Origin: Clostridia bacterium
GTDB taxonomy: Bacteria > Bacillota > Clostridia > TANB77 > CAG-508
Length of the DNA: 64,000 bases
Assembly (NCBI GenBank): GCA_900759475.1
Contig: CAAEVK010000039.1
Coordinates: forward strand, 1 to 64,000
Direction: 5' to 3'
Made by a program: the position numbers and the translations under genes
Shown: positions 48,879 through 58,385 of the stretch, piece by piece
How positions within the stretch are numbered: the stretch's first letter is position 1
Layout of the letters: each line of letters opens with the position of its first letter
Notes under the pieces: generated by a model
Told to the model about the DNA's origin: nothing
Seen by the model: only the letters and a program-made list of their open reading frames with translations
Databases searched by the model: none

Positions 48879-50255
48879 GTGAAACAAAATAACTTTTTAA
48901 GAATATTAACAATTATTTTAATAATTGTATTATTATCAATCATTTCTTTTATTGGTGTATACCAAAAAGAATTAAATCAATATGAAAACATTTTACCAGA
49001 ATATAAAACCGGAATGGAATTTGGAAAGAGAAGAAGCGTTATTTTAAAAGTAGACAATAGTACAAAAACAGTATATTATGATGCCGAAGGAAATGAAGTA
49101 GAACATACACATGAAGAAGGAGAAGAACATTCTGAAGACGAAGAATTGCCAGAAGGACAGACTTCTAAAGAAATACCAATTAATAGTCCAGAAATTTTAA
49201 CACAAGAAAATTTTAATTTAGCAAAATCAATTATTTTGAAAAGACTAAAAGATATGCAAGTACCAGAATATGATTTAAGAAAAGGAGAAGATGGAAGTCT
49301 TACTATTCAACTTCCAGAAAATTCTTTAGCAGATACATATGTTCAAGCAATTTCTTCTAATGGAATATTTGAATTAATTGATAGTACTACAAGTGAAGTG
49401 TTATTAAATAATAATGATGTAAAAACAGCAGAAGTTTTATATAATACGACAGAAACTGGAACTACAGTATATTTAAGTATTGAATTTAACAAAGAAGCAT
49501 GGTCTAAATTAGAAGAAATTAGCAAAACTTATGTAGAATCAAAAGATGAAGAAGGAAATGATACAACTAAAAATGTAACATTAAAGTTAGACGATACAAC
49601 ACTTGCTAATACTTACTTTGGGCAAACTATGTCTAATGGAATTTTACAACTTGCTCTAGGAAGTGATATAACAACACAAGAAGAATTGGGGCAAATTGTC
49701 ACAGATGCTACCGTGATTTCTACTTTAATAAAAGAGGGAAATCTACCAATTCAATATACTTTAGAATATAATAATACAATTTCTAGTAATTTAACAGAGG
49801 CAGACTTAAAGATTGCAATTATTATAGCTGTAATAGTAATTGGTTTAATGATAATTTATATGATTATTAGAAATGATATAAATGGAATAAACATGGGAAT
49901 TGCTTTTGTAGGATTCATTGCTATTTTATTATTACTTATTCGATATGCAAATTGTATAATAACAATTAATGGAATTATGGGAATTATTGTAGTTTGTATT
50001 TATGAGTATATGTTTTTGTTAGAATACTTAAAGAAATTACGTAAAAATGAAGGAAATATAGACACAATATTCAAGAATACATATTTAAAATATTTAAAAT
50101 TAGGAATTCCTATTTGTATTGTTGCAGTTGTATTTACTTTCTCAAATTTATCAATTATTAACAGTTTTGGTATGGTGCTATTTTGGGGAACAGTAACATT
50201 TTTACTATACAATTTAGCAACAATTAAATATTTAACAGTAAGTAAAAAGAAATAA
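48879..50255 (+). CDS. secD: SecD-like translocase accessory protein, divergent
   Basis: 458 residues. N-terminal membrane segment, a large outer region (about 30-310) with LAKSIILKRLKDMQVPEYDLRKGEDGSLTIQLPE as in the SecD P1 domain, and a C-terminal bundle of about five helices starting near AIIIAVIVIGLMIIYMI. SecDF uses the proton gradient to pull exported proteins outward. An unusual His/Glu-rich insert (EVEHTHEEGEEHSEDEELPE, residues 71-90) may bind metal. The bundle has weaker SecD motifs than usual, so the copy is divergent. Confidence 0.78.
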   Translation: MKQNNFLRILTIILIIVLLSIISFIGVYQKELNQYENILPEYKTGMEFGKRRSVILKVDNSTKTVYYDAEGNEVEHTHEEGEEHSEDEELPEGQTSKEIPINSPEILTQENFNLAKSIILKRLKDMQVPEYDLRKGEDGSLTIQLPENSLADTYVQAISSNGIFELIDSTTSEVLLNNNDVKTAEVLYNTTETGTTVYLSIEFNKEAWSKLEEISKTYVESKDEEGNDTTKNVTLKLDDTTLANTYFGQTMSNGILQLALGSDITTQEELGQIVTDATVISTLIKEGNLPIQYTLEYNNTISSNLTEADLKIAIIIAVIVIGLMIIYMIIRNDINGINMGIAFVGFIAILLLLIRYANCIITINGIMGIIVVCIYEYMFLLEYLKKLRKNEGNIDTIFKNTYLKYLKLGIPICIVAVVFTFSNLSIINSFGMVLFWGTVTFLLYNLATIKYLTVSKKK

Positions 50256-50273
50256 AAGTATAGGAGGAAAAAA

Positions 50274-50909
50274 ATGGATGCGAAAAAAAGTATAAAAATT
50301 TTAATAGCATTTATTGTATTGTTGATAATAGGTATTTTAATAATGATATTTAATGGTTTTCAATTAAGTTTTTATTATGATAATGCTACAAGAATGGAAT
50401 TAGCTATTAATAAGCAATTTAACATTAATGAGATAATTACTTTAGCAAGAGAAGTATATCCAGAAGAAACAATAAAGGTTGAAAAGATAGGGGCATTTGA
50501 GGACACAATAGGGATTACAATAAAAGAAACAAACGAAGAAAAAGAACAGCAGATAATAACAAAATTAAATGAAAAATATGGAACAAAACTGGAGACTACA
50601 AGTATAACAACATATACTATACCAGCAAGTAATTTGCATGACATGCTAGAACCATACATTTTACCAACATTAATTACTTTTGGGATTATATTAATAGTAG
50701 CTTGCATTACTTACAAAAAGAATGGAATTCTAAAAACGCTTTTATCAATTATACTTTTAGTAATAGTGGCAGAAATATTATACGGAATATTAATTTCTAT
50801 ATGTAATATAAAATTAACACAAACAATTTTAATAGGAACTATTGGAATTATGTTGTTTAGTATTATTTATTTAACTAAAGCATATGAAAAAAGCTATTAT
50901 ACAAAATAG
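50274..50909 (+). CDS. SecF-like protein, shortened and divergent
   Basis: 211 residues against roughly 300 for standard SecF. One N-terminal helix, a short outer domain (INEIITLAREVYPEETIKVEKIG...TIGITIKE) that resembles the SecF first periplasmic fold, then four helices. The usual SecF GxDF/GG signature after the first helix is not present. Identified mainly by layout and by its place 18 bases after secD. Could be a different small membrane partner. Confidence 0.55.
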   Translation: MDAKKSIKILIAFIVLLIIGILIMIFNGFQLSFYYDNATRMELAINKQFNINEIITLAREVYPEETIKVEKIGAFEDTIGITIKETNEEKEQQIITKLNEKYGTKLETTSITTYTIPASNLHDMLEPYILPTLITFGIILIVACITYKKNGILKTLLSIILLVIVAEILYGILISICNIKLTQTILIGTIGIMLFSIIYLTKAYEKSYYTK

Positions 50910-50920
50910 TACAAAAATAA

Positions 50921-50954
50921 AAAGAGTTTAATATAATATATTAAGCTCTTTTTT
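50921..50954 (+). terminator. intrinsic terminator after secF-like gene
   Basis: AAGAGTTTAA/TTAAGCTCTT stem (one G-U) with an AT loop and a T run. Confidence 0.75.
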
Positions 50955-51007
50955 ATTGTAAAGTTAAGTTGCATTGTTTTGTGTAAATGTGCAAAGCCAC
51001 TTTTCTT

Positions 51008-51048
51008 ATTGTATAGGAAAAGTGAAAAACAAGAATTTTCTATACAGT
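51008..51048. repeat. palindrome with arms like the one at 8173
   Basis: Arms ATTGTATAGGAAAA and TTTTCTATACAGT. They share the ATTGTATAG-N-AAAA core with the hairpin near the displaced secA end. Located in an otherwise empty 50957-51144 spacer. Confidence 0.45.
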
Positions 51049-51144
51049 ACCAAACTTAAGTGAAAAAATAAAGAGATAAGAATTTATAAGAAATACTAAA
51101 ATTTATATACGTTTTTTAAACGTAGGAAAGGCAAAAAAGAAAAA

Positions 51145-51528
51145 ATGAAAAAGATATTAAAAAAGTTATTGAAGTATGTTGTGAAAGAAAAAAGAAATAT
51201 AGAGAAAGAAAATATTAATTTAGAAGAATTGAAAAAAATAATAGAACAAAATAATGTTATATTGCTTGATGTTAGAAGCCCACAAGAATACAAAGAAAAG
51301 CATATTAGAGGAGCTGTTTTAATACCAAATTATGAAATAAATAAGCAGAATGTAGAAGAAAAATTAAAAGACAAAGAGCAAGTAATAATTGTATATTGTT
51401 TAAGCGGTAATAGAAGTCAAAAAGCAATAGAATTATTAAAAAAAATAGGATATACTAATCTATACCACTTAAAAGATGGAATAGAAGCATATCCAGAAGA
51501 TAATATATTTATTACAAATGAATACTAA
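51145..51528 (+). CDS. rhodanese-like domain protein
   Basis: 127 residues. A basic N-terminal helix, then one rhodanese domain: VILLDVRSPQEYKEKHIRGAVLIPN and the active loop YCLSGNRSQKA with the catalytic Cys. Sulfur transfer is the usual family role; partner unknown. The start lacks a strong ribosome-binding site. The 3' end overlaps the convergent next gene by 17 bases. Confidence 0.82.
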   Translation: MKKILKKLLKYVVKEKRNIEKENINLEELKKIIEQNNVILLDVRSPQEYKEKHIRGAVLIPNYEINKQNVEEKLKDKEQVIIVYCLSGNRSQKAIELLKKIGYTNLYHLKDGIEAYPEDNIFITNEY

Positions 51529-51775
51529 TATTACCAAAAACATTTTTATCAATTGTATTTAAATTATATTTACCAGACTCTATAAATCTTGAAACATTTT
51601 TTACAGATATTCCAGTGCCAATTGAAATATCTTCAATAGAAGTAATATTAGGTGCATTTTCTAAAAAATCACCTAATTTTTTAGAGTCACACAAATCTTT
51701 TGGTTTGCAATTACAACAAACCTCATCATTAGACAAAAAGAAACAACCACATCTTACACATTTTTTAAATTCCAT
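51512..51775 (-). CDS. YvyF/TIGR03826-like zinc-ribbon protein
   Basis: 87 residues. An N-terminal zinc knuckle (CVRCGCFF...CCNC) and a C-terminal helix-turn-helix-like part (ISIGTGISVKNVSRFIESGKY) in the layout of TIGR03826 (YvyF/FlgN-region regulators). No flagellar genes are nearby, so a general regulatory role is more likely. AGGGGGG ribosome-binding site upstream. Confidence 0.6.
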   Translation of the reverse strand: MEFKKCVRCGCFFLSNDEVCCNCKPKDLCDSKKLGDFLENAPNITSIEDISIGTGISVKNVSRFIESGKYNLNTIDKNVFGNISIHL

Positions 51776-51976
51776 AATTAAGCCCCCCTAATTATAAAAA
51801 TCTTTTACCTTGAATAACAGTTTATCATAAAATAATAAAAAAAGAAACAGAAAAATACAAAATTTTTTAGTAATATTGAAAATAAAGAAGAAATCATGTA
51901 AAATAAAGAAGAAAAGTAATTATTATAAAAATATAAAAATTTAATAAAGACATTGATTCAAGGAGGAAAGAAACAA

Positions 51977-52441
51977 ATGAGAAGTTTAGGTAGTTACTTA
52001 ATAACTATATTTGCCTATATGTTTTGGGTATTTAGAGTAGTTATTGCTTTAATGTTGTCATTAAAAATAGATATGCCAATAAAGGTTGTAAATTTAAATT
52101 ATGAAATTATATTTTTATTTATTACACTCATTATATTATTAGTAATAACCAAAAGAAAAACGATTGGTGGTATATTATATTTTGTTTTCTATAGTATTTA
52201 TTTTGGTAATGAAATATATCATTGTTTGTTATTACATGCATTAGAAGCATATTACTCTATATTTATGGGAGCAATTGGAATTTTAATTTCATTTAGTAAT
52301 ATGATAAGCCTATTAACAAACAAAAACAGAGCTAATACATCTGGAAAAAAAATAAAAAAGACAGACTGGTTTTATAAAAACGAACAATTTGATAGGCAAA
52401 TGGATGAAAGGGCAGATAAAAATAATTATCGACTAATGTAA
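51977..52441 (+). CDS. small membrane protein, unknown
   Basis: 154 residues with four hydrophobic segments (about 5-25, 38-56, 64-84 and 90-108) and a charged C-terminal tail rich in Lys and Asp (KKIKKTDWFYKNEQFDRQMD). Start chosen after AAGGAGG. I recognise no family. It lies 66 bases before rbgA. Confidence 0.6.
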   Translation: MRSLGSYLITIFAYMFWVFRVVIALMLSLKIDMPIKVVNLNYEIIFLFITLIILLVITKRKTIGGILYFVFYSIYFGNEIYHCLLLHALEAYYSIFMGAIGILISFSNMISLLTNKNRANTSGKKIKKTDWFYKNEQFDRQMDERADKNNYRLM

Positions 52442-52507
52442 TGAAACATTGAAAAACATAATGAACCATTTATTTACATGACATAATAGATAAGGAAGTG
52501 AAATAAT

Positions 52508-53380
52508 ATGGAAAATAAAATGAATATCAACTGGTATCCAGGTCATATGGCAAAAACCAGAAAGCAAATTTCTGATGACATAAAATTAATTGATATAGTA
52601 ATAGAAATATTAGATGCAAGAATACCTAAGTCTAGCCAGAATCCAGATTTAGGTAAATTATTATGTAATAAAAAAAGAATTATTGCACTTAATAAAAGTG
52701 ATTTGGCTAATGAAAGTCAAAATAAATTGTGGAAAAATTTTTTTGAAAATATGAAAATACCATGTGTGATAACAGATTCAAACACAGGTATAGGAATGAA
52801 AGAAGTCTTACAAAAAGTAGAAAAGATTATGCAACCTGAACTACAAAAACAAGCAGAAAAAGGAAGAATAAGAAAAAATATTCGAATTTTAATTGTAGGA
52901 ATACCTAATGTAGGAAAATCTTCTTTTATTAATAGAATAGCAAAAAGAAATACTGCTAATGTTGGAAATAAACCAGGAGTAACAAAACAAAAACAATGGA
53001 TACGTATTCAAAATAATGTAGAACTATTAGATACTCCAGGAATATTGTGGCCTAAATTTGAAACAGAAGAAGTAGCATTACATTTAGCTTATACAGGAAC
53101 AATAAAAGATGAAGTAATAGACGAAACAGAAGTAGCATATCATTTGCTAAAATTGTTATATGAAAATTATAAAAAGGATTTATTGTATAGATATAAAATA
53201 GAAGAACAAGAATTACAAGAAAGTAAAGTTTTGTTAGAATTAATGAATCTTATTGGAAAAAAAAGAGGTGCATTATTGGCTGGTGGAAAAATTGATGAAA
53301 CAAAAACAGCCAAAATATTGCTAGAAGATTTTAGAACAGGAAAAATAGGAAAAATTACATTGGAACATATTAAAATATAG
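52508..53380 (+). CDS. rbgA: ribosome biogenesis GTPase RbgA (YlqF)
   Basis: 290 residues. A circularly permuted GTPase: G4 NKSDLA comes before G1 GIPNVGKSSFIN and G3 DTPGILWP. MNINWYPGHMAKTRKQI is the family N terminus. Needed for late assembly of the 50S subunit in Bacillota. AAGGAAG site. Confidence 0.95.
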   Translation: MENKMNINWYPGHMAKTRKQISDDIKLIDIVIEILDARIPKSSQNPDLGKLLCNKKRIIALNKSDLANESQNKLWKNFFENMKIPCVITDSNTGIGMKEVLQKVEKIMQPELQKQAEKGRIRKNIRILIVGIPNVGKSSFINRIAKRNTANVGNKPGVTKQKQWIRIQNNVELLDTPGILWPKFETEEVALHLAYTGTIKDEVIDETEVAYHLLKLLYENYKKDLLYRYKIEEQELQESKVLLELMNLIGKKRGALLAGGKIDETKTAKILLEDFRTGKIGKITLEHIKI

Positions 53381-53403
53381 GTAAAAAGAAAGAAGGAAAT
53401 TAT

Positions 53404-53817
53404 TTGGAACTAAATGAACTTATGAATATAGCAAAAGAAGAAAAGGAGGTACAATTAATGCCTCCACTAGTATGGGCTTATGTTGGAGATTGTATGTATG
53501 AGTTATATATTAGAACATATTTAGTAAATAGTACAAATTTAAAACCACATAAACTACACATAGAAACCATTAAATATGTAAAAGCACGAGCACAAGCAGA
53601 CATTTTAAAAAAAATAGAGAAATATTTAACAGAGGAAGAACAAGACATTGTAAGAAGAACAAGAAATACACAAAATCACCATTTGCCTAAAAATGCAAGT
53701 GTACAAGAATATATGTATGCAACAGCTTTTGAAGGACTAATAGGATATTTATATTTAACTAAACAAGAAAAAAGACTAAAAGAATTGCTTGACAAAACAG
53801 TAAAAATATCAATGTAA
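53404..53817 (+). CDS. mrnC: mini-ribonuclease III
   Basis: 137 residues. A single RNase III catalytic domain without a dsRNA-binding domain: LVWAYVGDCMYELYIR (catalytic acids), RRTRNTQNHHLPKNASVQEYMYATAFEGLIGYLYL. Matures the 23S rRNA ends in Bacillota. TTG start about 7 bases after GAAGGAA. It sits with rbgA and rpmF, all ribosome-related. Confidence 0.93.
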   Translation: MELNELMNIAKEEKEVQLMPPLVWAYVGDCMYELYIRTYLVNSTNLKPHKLHIETIKYVKARAQADILKKIEKYLTEEEQDIVRRTRNTQNHHLPKNASVQEYMYATAFEGLIGYLYLTKQEKRLKELLDKTVKISM

Positions 53818-53831
53818 AAAACACATTTTAC

Positions 53832-53860
53832 TTGACAAATATAAAAAATTCTTGTATACT
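53832..53860 (+). promoter_or_regulatory. consensus sigma-A promoter of rpmF
   Basis: TTGACA, a 17-base spacer and TATACT: a strong match, fitting a ribosomal protein gene. Confidence 0.8.
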
Positions 53861-53934
53861 TTATAAGCGATTAAAAATTGTTAGAAATTAGAATATAGAT
53901 AAATGCTATTGTAAGACAAAGGGAGGGAATAAAA

Positions 53935-54117
53935 ATGGCACAACCAAAAAGAAGATGGTCAAAAGCAAGAACCGGTTTAAAAAGATCTACTTGGAAATTA
54001 GAAAAACCAAATTTAGCAGAATGCAAACATTGCCACGAACCAGTAATGCAACATAGAGTTTGCCCTAATTGTGGATATTATAATGGAAAAGAAGTAATCG
54101 CCAAAAAAGAAGCCTAA
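53935..54117 (+). CDS. rpmF: ribosomal protein L32
   Basis: 60 residues. Basic N terminus (MAQPKRRWSKARTGLKRSTW) and a zinc ribbon with two Cys pairs (CKHCH...CPNCG). The zinc-binding form. AGGGAGGG site and its own promoter. Confidence 0.96.
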   Translation: MAQPKRRWSKARTGLKRSTWKLEKPNLAECKHCHEPVMQHRVCPNCGYYNGKEVIAKKEA

Positions 54118-54123
54118 AATACA

Positions 54124-54156
54124 AACACTAGACTATTTACATGTCTAGTGTTTTTT
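54124..54156 (+). terminator. intrinsic terminator after rpmF
   Basis: AACACTAGAC/GTCTAGTGTT 10-bp stem followed by a T run. Confidence 0.9.
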
Positions 54157-54450
54157 AGTTTTTTTATATTATTATATTCAATTTATAAAAAAGTTTATTA
54201 TATAATTTTACTTATAGAAAAATTATTAATTATCAGCTTTTATTATTTTTTTAAGCTTGAAACGTCTCTATTAGTTCCAAAATATTTTTATAATATGAAA
54301 CATCTTATATTAATTGTTAAAAACTAAAAAGTTTTTTCATTAGAAATACATATTTATATTTCTCATTTTATGAAAATTATAGGATAAAATTTATAAAAAA
54401 TATATATTTTTGTAAAATATTATGATATAATTCAAAAAAAACAAGGAGAA
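54157..54450. other. AT-rich spacer
   Basis: 294 bases without a gene. One small AAAAACT/AGTTTTT hairpin near 54318 and loose direct repeats GAAACGTCT/GAAACATCT near 54260 and 54297. Nothing else seen. Confidence 0.5.
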
Positions 54451-54950
54451 ATGATGGAAAGTAAAAGAGTTGATAAAATCAATTATTATTTAGATATAGC
54501 AGAAACAGTAGCTTCTAGGAGTACGTGTCTTAGAAAAAAATATGGTAGTGTTATCGTAAATAATGATGAGATTATTGCGACAGGGTATAATGGATCACCA
54601 AGAGGAAGAAAAAATTGTATTGATTTAGGATACTGTGTTAAAAAAAGTTATTTCCTAACGTAAGACATGCTGGTTATGATGCATGCCGTTCAGTTCATGC
54701 AGAGCAGAATGCAATTTTAAGTGTTTCTAGGAAAGATATGATAGGCTCAACTTTATATCTAACGGGTTATAGAACAGATGAAAATCATTATGAAAAAGAT
54801 CCAAGCCCATGTTTAATGTGCAGAAAACTAATTATTAATTCAGAAATAGAAAAAGTTATTGTTAGAATAGAAAAGCAAAGTTTTAAGATAATAGATGTAA
54901 ACAATTGGATTGAATATGATGAATTATTAAATGGGCAGGTAAGTTATTAA
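54451..54950 (+). CDS. dCMP/cytidine-type deaminase (ComEB-like), interrupted by a -1 shift
   Basis: Zinc deaminase, about 166 residues if read through. The first part has STCLRKKYGSVIVNNDEIIATGYNGSP; the second has HAEQNAIL (zinc His and catalytic Glu) and SPCLMCRKLI (zinc Cys pair). The parts join at a run of seven A (54640-54646): re-reading one A gives YCVKKKLFPNVRHAGYDACRSVHAEQ. This is the typical dCMP deaminase layout, making dUMP for thymidylate. The break is not at a CGG, so it is either slippage, a mutation or a homopolymer error. AAGGAG site. Confidence 0.78.
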
Positions 54951-54968
54951 GAAAGGAATTTTAAACAA

Positions 54969-56304
54969 ATGGCAAAACCAATAGTAGCAATAGTGGGTAG
55001 ACCCAACGTTGGAAAATCAACATTTTTTAATTATTTGGTTGGTCAAAGAATTTCTATTGTAGAAGATACACCAGGAGTTACAAGAGATAGGGTATATGCA
55101 GATGTTACTTGGCAAAATACAACTTTTACCTTAATTGATACAGGAGGAATTGAACCAGCTTCAGATGATATTATTATTTCTCAAATGAGAGAGCAAGCTA
55201 ATATAGCAATGAAAATAGCAGATGTTATTATATTTTTAACAGATATAAAGCAAGGAGTAACTGCTACTGATAAAGAAATTGCAGTAATGTTAAGAAAAAC
55301 AAAAAAGCCAATTTTACTAGTATGCAATAAAGCAGATTCTATTGGTAAAACATCAAACGATATTTATGAATTTTATAATTTAGGCTTAGGAGAAGTATAT
55401 CCGGTATCTAGTACAAATGCTTTAGGGATAGGAGATGTTTTAGAAGCTATCTGCCAAAAACTTCCTTCTAAAATTCAAGATAAAAATGATGACGAAATTA
55501 TAAAAGTAGCTGTTATACGGAAAGCCAAATGTAGGAAAATCATCTTTAATTAATAAAATATTAGGAGAAAACAGAGTAATTGTTAGCGATATTGCTGGGA
55601 CAACAAGAGATGCTGTTGATTCTTACTTTGAAAATGAACATGGTAAATATACTTTTATTGATACAGCGGGGGTAAGAAAAAAGGCAAAAGTAACAGAAAG
55701 TATAGAAAAATTTAGTATTATGAGAACCTTATTTGCCATAGAAAGAGCAGATGTATGTCTAATACTTATTGATGCAACAGAAGGTGTAACAGAACAAGAT
55801 ACTAAAATTGCTGGTGAAGCTCATGAGGCTGGAAAAGGAATTATTATTGTTGTTAATAAATGGGATGAAGTAAATAAAGAAACAGGAACATTAGAAAAAT
55901 ATAAAAAAGAAGTTTATCAAAAATTATCGTATTTAACGTATGCACCAGTTATTTTTATTTCTGCAAAAACCGGACAAAGAGTAGAGAAATTATTTCCATT
56001 AATTAATAAAGTAGCAAATCAGAATTCAATGAGAATTTCAACTTCTATGCTTAATAATGTTATTAATGAGGCAATTGCAGTTGTACAACCACCAACAGAC
56101 AAAGGAAAACGTTTAAAAATATTTTATGCAACACAGGCTACTACAAAACCACCAACATTTGTTGTTTTTGTTAACAATAAAGAATTATTTCATTTTTCTT
56201 ATGAAAGATACTTAGTAAATAATCTAAGAAATAATTTTGGATTAGAAGGCACACCTATTAGAGTAATTGCTAGAGAAAAAGGAGAAGAAAAAAATATATT
56301 ATAG
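54969..56304 (+). CDS. der: ribosome assembly GTPase Der (EngA), needs +1 shift at CGG
   Basis: Double-GTPase factor for 50S assembly, normally essential. Skipping the C of the in-frame CGG at 55518 gives 444 residues (family about 435-440). First G domain: [26 protein letters not shown]. Second: [34 protein letters not shown]-terminal KH-like domain follows ([27 protein letters not shown]). The shifted glycine is the first Gly of the second P-loop. Without the shift the second GTPase domain is lost. Followed closely by plsY. Confidence 0.93.
55518..55521 (+). other. CGGA +1 site in der (codon 184)
   Basis: ATA CGG AAA becomes ATA GGA AAG (Ile-Gly-Lys), opening the P-loop GKPNVGKS. Confidence 0.92.
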
Positions 56305-56316
56305 GAGGTAAAAGAT

Positions 56317-56949
56317 ATGATAATCGCATACATACTAGATGCAATTATTGCATATTTATTAGGTAGTATTAGTTTTTCAGTAATTTTTAGCAAAAAGATA
56401 GCAGGAATTGATGTAAGAGAGGAAGGAAGTAAAAACGCTGGAACTACAAATGTGTTAAGAACAGTGGGGAAAAAAGCTGCAGCTCTTACACTAATTTGTG
56501 ACATTTTAAAAGGTGTAATAGCAGTTTTAATTGGGTATGCTATTAGTTTTATTACCAAAGATTTAAATGCAGCTTTGTTAGTACAAATAGCAGGGATATT
56601 TGCTATTATTGGTCATACTTTTCCGGTATTTTTTAAATTTAAAGGTGGCAAAGGAATTGCAACTAGTTTGGGAATTTTATTACTTGTTAATTATCAAATA
56701 GGACTTATTTGTTTAGTATTTTGGCTAATTATTGTAATATTTACTCGAATGGTATCTCTTGGTTCTATTATGGCAGCAATTTTATTTCCGGTACTTACCA
56801 TTTTTATTGCACAAAATTATCTAGTAGAAGGAAATTATATTATATTTGGCATTGTTGTAGCTGTTTTAGTTGTATTTAATCATAGAAGCAATGTAAAAAG
56901 AATATTAGAAGGAAAAGAAAATAAACTATCTTTTAAAAAAGTAAAATAA
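56317..56949 (+). CDS. plsY: glycerol-3-phosphate acyltransferase PlsY
   Basis: 210 residues with about five to six membrane segments. AYLLGSISFSVIFSKK, GSKNAGTTNVLRTVGKK and HTFPVFFKFKGGKGIAT are PlsY signatures. Transfers acyl groups from acyl-phosphate to glycerol-3-phosphate. TAGGAGG site; 12 bases after der and followed by gpsA, which supplies its substrate. Confidence 0.95.
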   Translation: MIIAYILDAIIAYLLGSISFSVIFSKKIAGIDVREEGSKNAGTTNVLRTVGKKAAALTLICDILKGVIAVLIGYAISFITKDLNAALLVQIAGIFAIIGHTFPVFFKFKGGKGIATSLGILLLVNYQIGLICLVFWLIIVIFTRMVSLGSIMAAILFPVLTIFIAQNYLVEGNYIIFGIVVAVLVVFNHRSNVKRILEGKENKLSFKKVK

Positions 56950-56999
56950 TTTTTAACTTGATAAATTTATTTTACAAGTTAAAAAGAAAGGAATAACTT

Positions 57000-57983
57000 A
57001 TGAAAAAAGTTGGAATAATAGGTAGTGGTAGTTGGGGTGTAGCACTTGCAATACATTTAGCAAAAATGGGACATCAAATTACAATCTGGTCTTACTCCGA
57101 AGAAGAAAAAAACTTAATAAATAATTATAGAAAATGCAAATTTTTACCAAAAGTACAAATACCAGAAAATGTTACATGTACTTTAAGCTATGAAGAGGCA
57201 ATATGTGGAAGTGATATAATATTACATGTAACACCTTCTAAATTTGTAAGAAGTACTCTTAAAGAATACAAACAATTTATTACCAGCCAACCAGTTATTA
57301 TGTGTTCAAAAGGATTTGAACCTGATACTCTAAAAACTTTAACAGAGGTATTAGAAGAAGAGGTATCATTTGCAAAAATAGGGGTTTTATCTGGACCTAG
57401 TCATGCAGAAGAAGTTTCTATTGGAGTCCCTACTGCTCTTGTTATTGCTTCAAAATATATACAAGTTCAAGAAGAAATTCGCGATTTGTTTATGAATGAA
57501 AACTTAAGAATATATATTTCTAACGATGTTAGAGGTGTTGAATTAGGAGGAGCACTAAAAAATATTATTGCTTTTTGTGCAGGAATTGCAGCAGGATTAG
57601 GTTTAGGAGATAATTCTTTCGCTGCCTTAATTACAAGAGGGCTAGTAGAAATTAAAAGATTAGGAATTGCTATGGGAGGACAAATAGATACTTTTTATGG
57701 ATTAACAGGATTAGGTGATTTAATTGTAACTTGTTTAAGCCAGCATAGTAGAAATAGAAATGCAGGATTTTTAATTGGAAAAGGAAATAGTATTTCTTAT
57801 GTGCAAGAAAAAATTGGAATGACAATTGAAAGTATTGATAATATAGAAGTAACTAAAAAGCTATCAGATAAATACAATGTAGAAATGCCAATTGTTAATA
57901 CGGTATATGATGTGCTAAATAATCATCTTGATCCTGAAAGAGCTGTTAAAATATTAATGACAAGGACAGCAAAATGTGAATAA
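57000..57983 (+). CDS. gpsA: glycerol-3-phosphate dehydrogenase (NAD(P)+)
   Basis: 327 residues. GIIGSGSWGVALAIHLA (dinucleotide binding), SGPSHAEEVSIGVPTALV, GVELGGALKNIIAFCAGIAAGLGLGDNSFAALITRG (catalytic Lys). Makes sn-glycerol-3-phosphate for phospholipids. Part of the common der-plsY-gpsA run. Confidence 0.96.
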   Translation: MKKVGIIGSGSWGVALAIHLAKMGHQITIWSYSEEEKNLINNYRKCKFLPKVQIPENVTCTLSYEEAICGSDIILHVTPSKFVRSTLKEYKQFITSQPVIMCSKGFEPDTLKTLTEVLEEEVSFAKIGVLSGPSHAEEVSIGVPTALVIASKYIQVQEEIRDLFMNENLRIYISNDVRGVELGGALKNIIAFCAGIAAGLGLGDNSFAALITRGLVEIKRLGIAMGGQIDTFYGLTGLGDLIVTCLSQHSRNRNAGFLIGKGNSISYVQEKIGMTIESIDNIEVTKKLSDKYNVEMPIVNTVYDVLNNHLDPERAVKILMTRTAKCE

Positions 57984-58007
57984 TATAATTTATTGAAAAG
58001 GAATGTG

Positions 58008-58385
58008 ATGAAAATGGATTTTTTTGATAAGTTAGGAAAAAAGGTTTCAGATACTTATAATTCGGCATCTGAAAAAACAAGTAAATTAGCAAGAGAAACA
58101 AAACTAAGAATGCTAATTTCAGAAAATAAGGATAATCAAAAACAATTATTTGAAAAATTGGGACAAGAATTTTATAAAAGATTTTTAGATAAAAGAGATT
58201 CTGATGTTGCTATTGAATTTATAGAAGAATTTAAAGAAATTGATAAAATTGACATGTCAATTAAGAATTATGAAAATGAAATATTAACATTAAAGGGATT
58301 ACGTAATTGTCCAAAATGTGGAGAACCTTTTAATATAGATTTTGAATTTTGCCCTAAATGTGGTTATAAACAAGGGGAAGAATAA
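58008..58385 (+). CDS. zinc-ribbon protein with coiled region
   Basis: About 125 residues. Start [33 protein letters not shown], a helical middle and a C-terminal zinc ribbon with two Cys pairs (CPKCGEPF...CPKCGYK). This type of protein is common in Clostridia, function unknown. The ATG at 58008 or 58014 fits the AAAAGGAA site better than the upstream TTG. The stop overlaps the dtd start (TAATG). Confidence 0.65.
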   Translation: MKMDFFDKLGKKVSDTYNSASEKTSKLARETKLRMLISENKDNQKQLFEKLGQEFYKRFLDKRDSDVAIEFIEEFKEIDKIDMSIKNYENEILTLKGLRNCPKCGEPFNIDFEFCPKCGYKQGEE

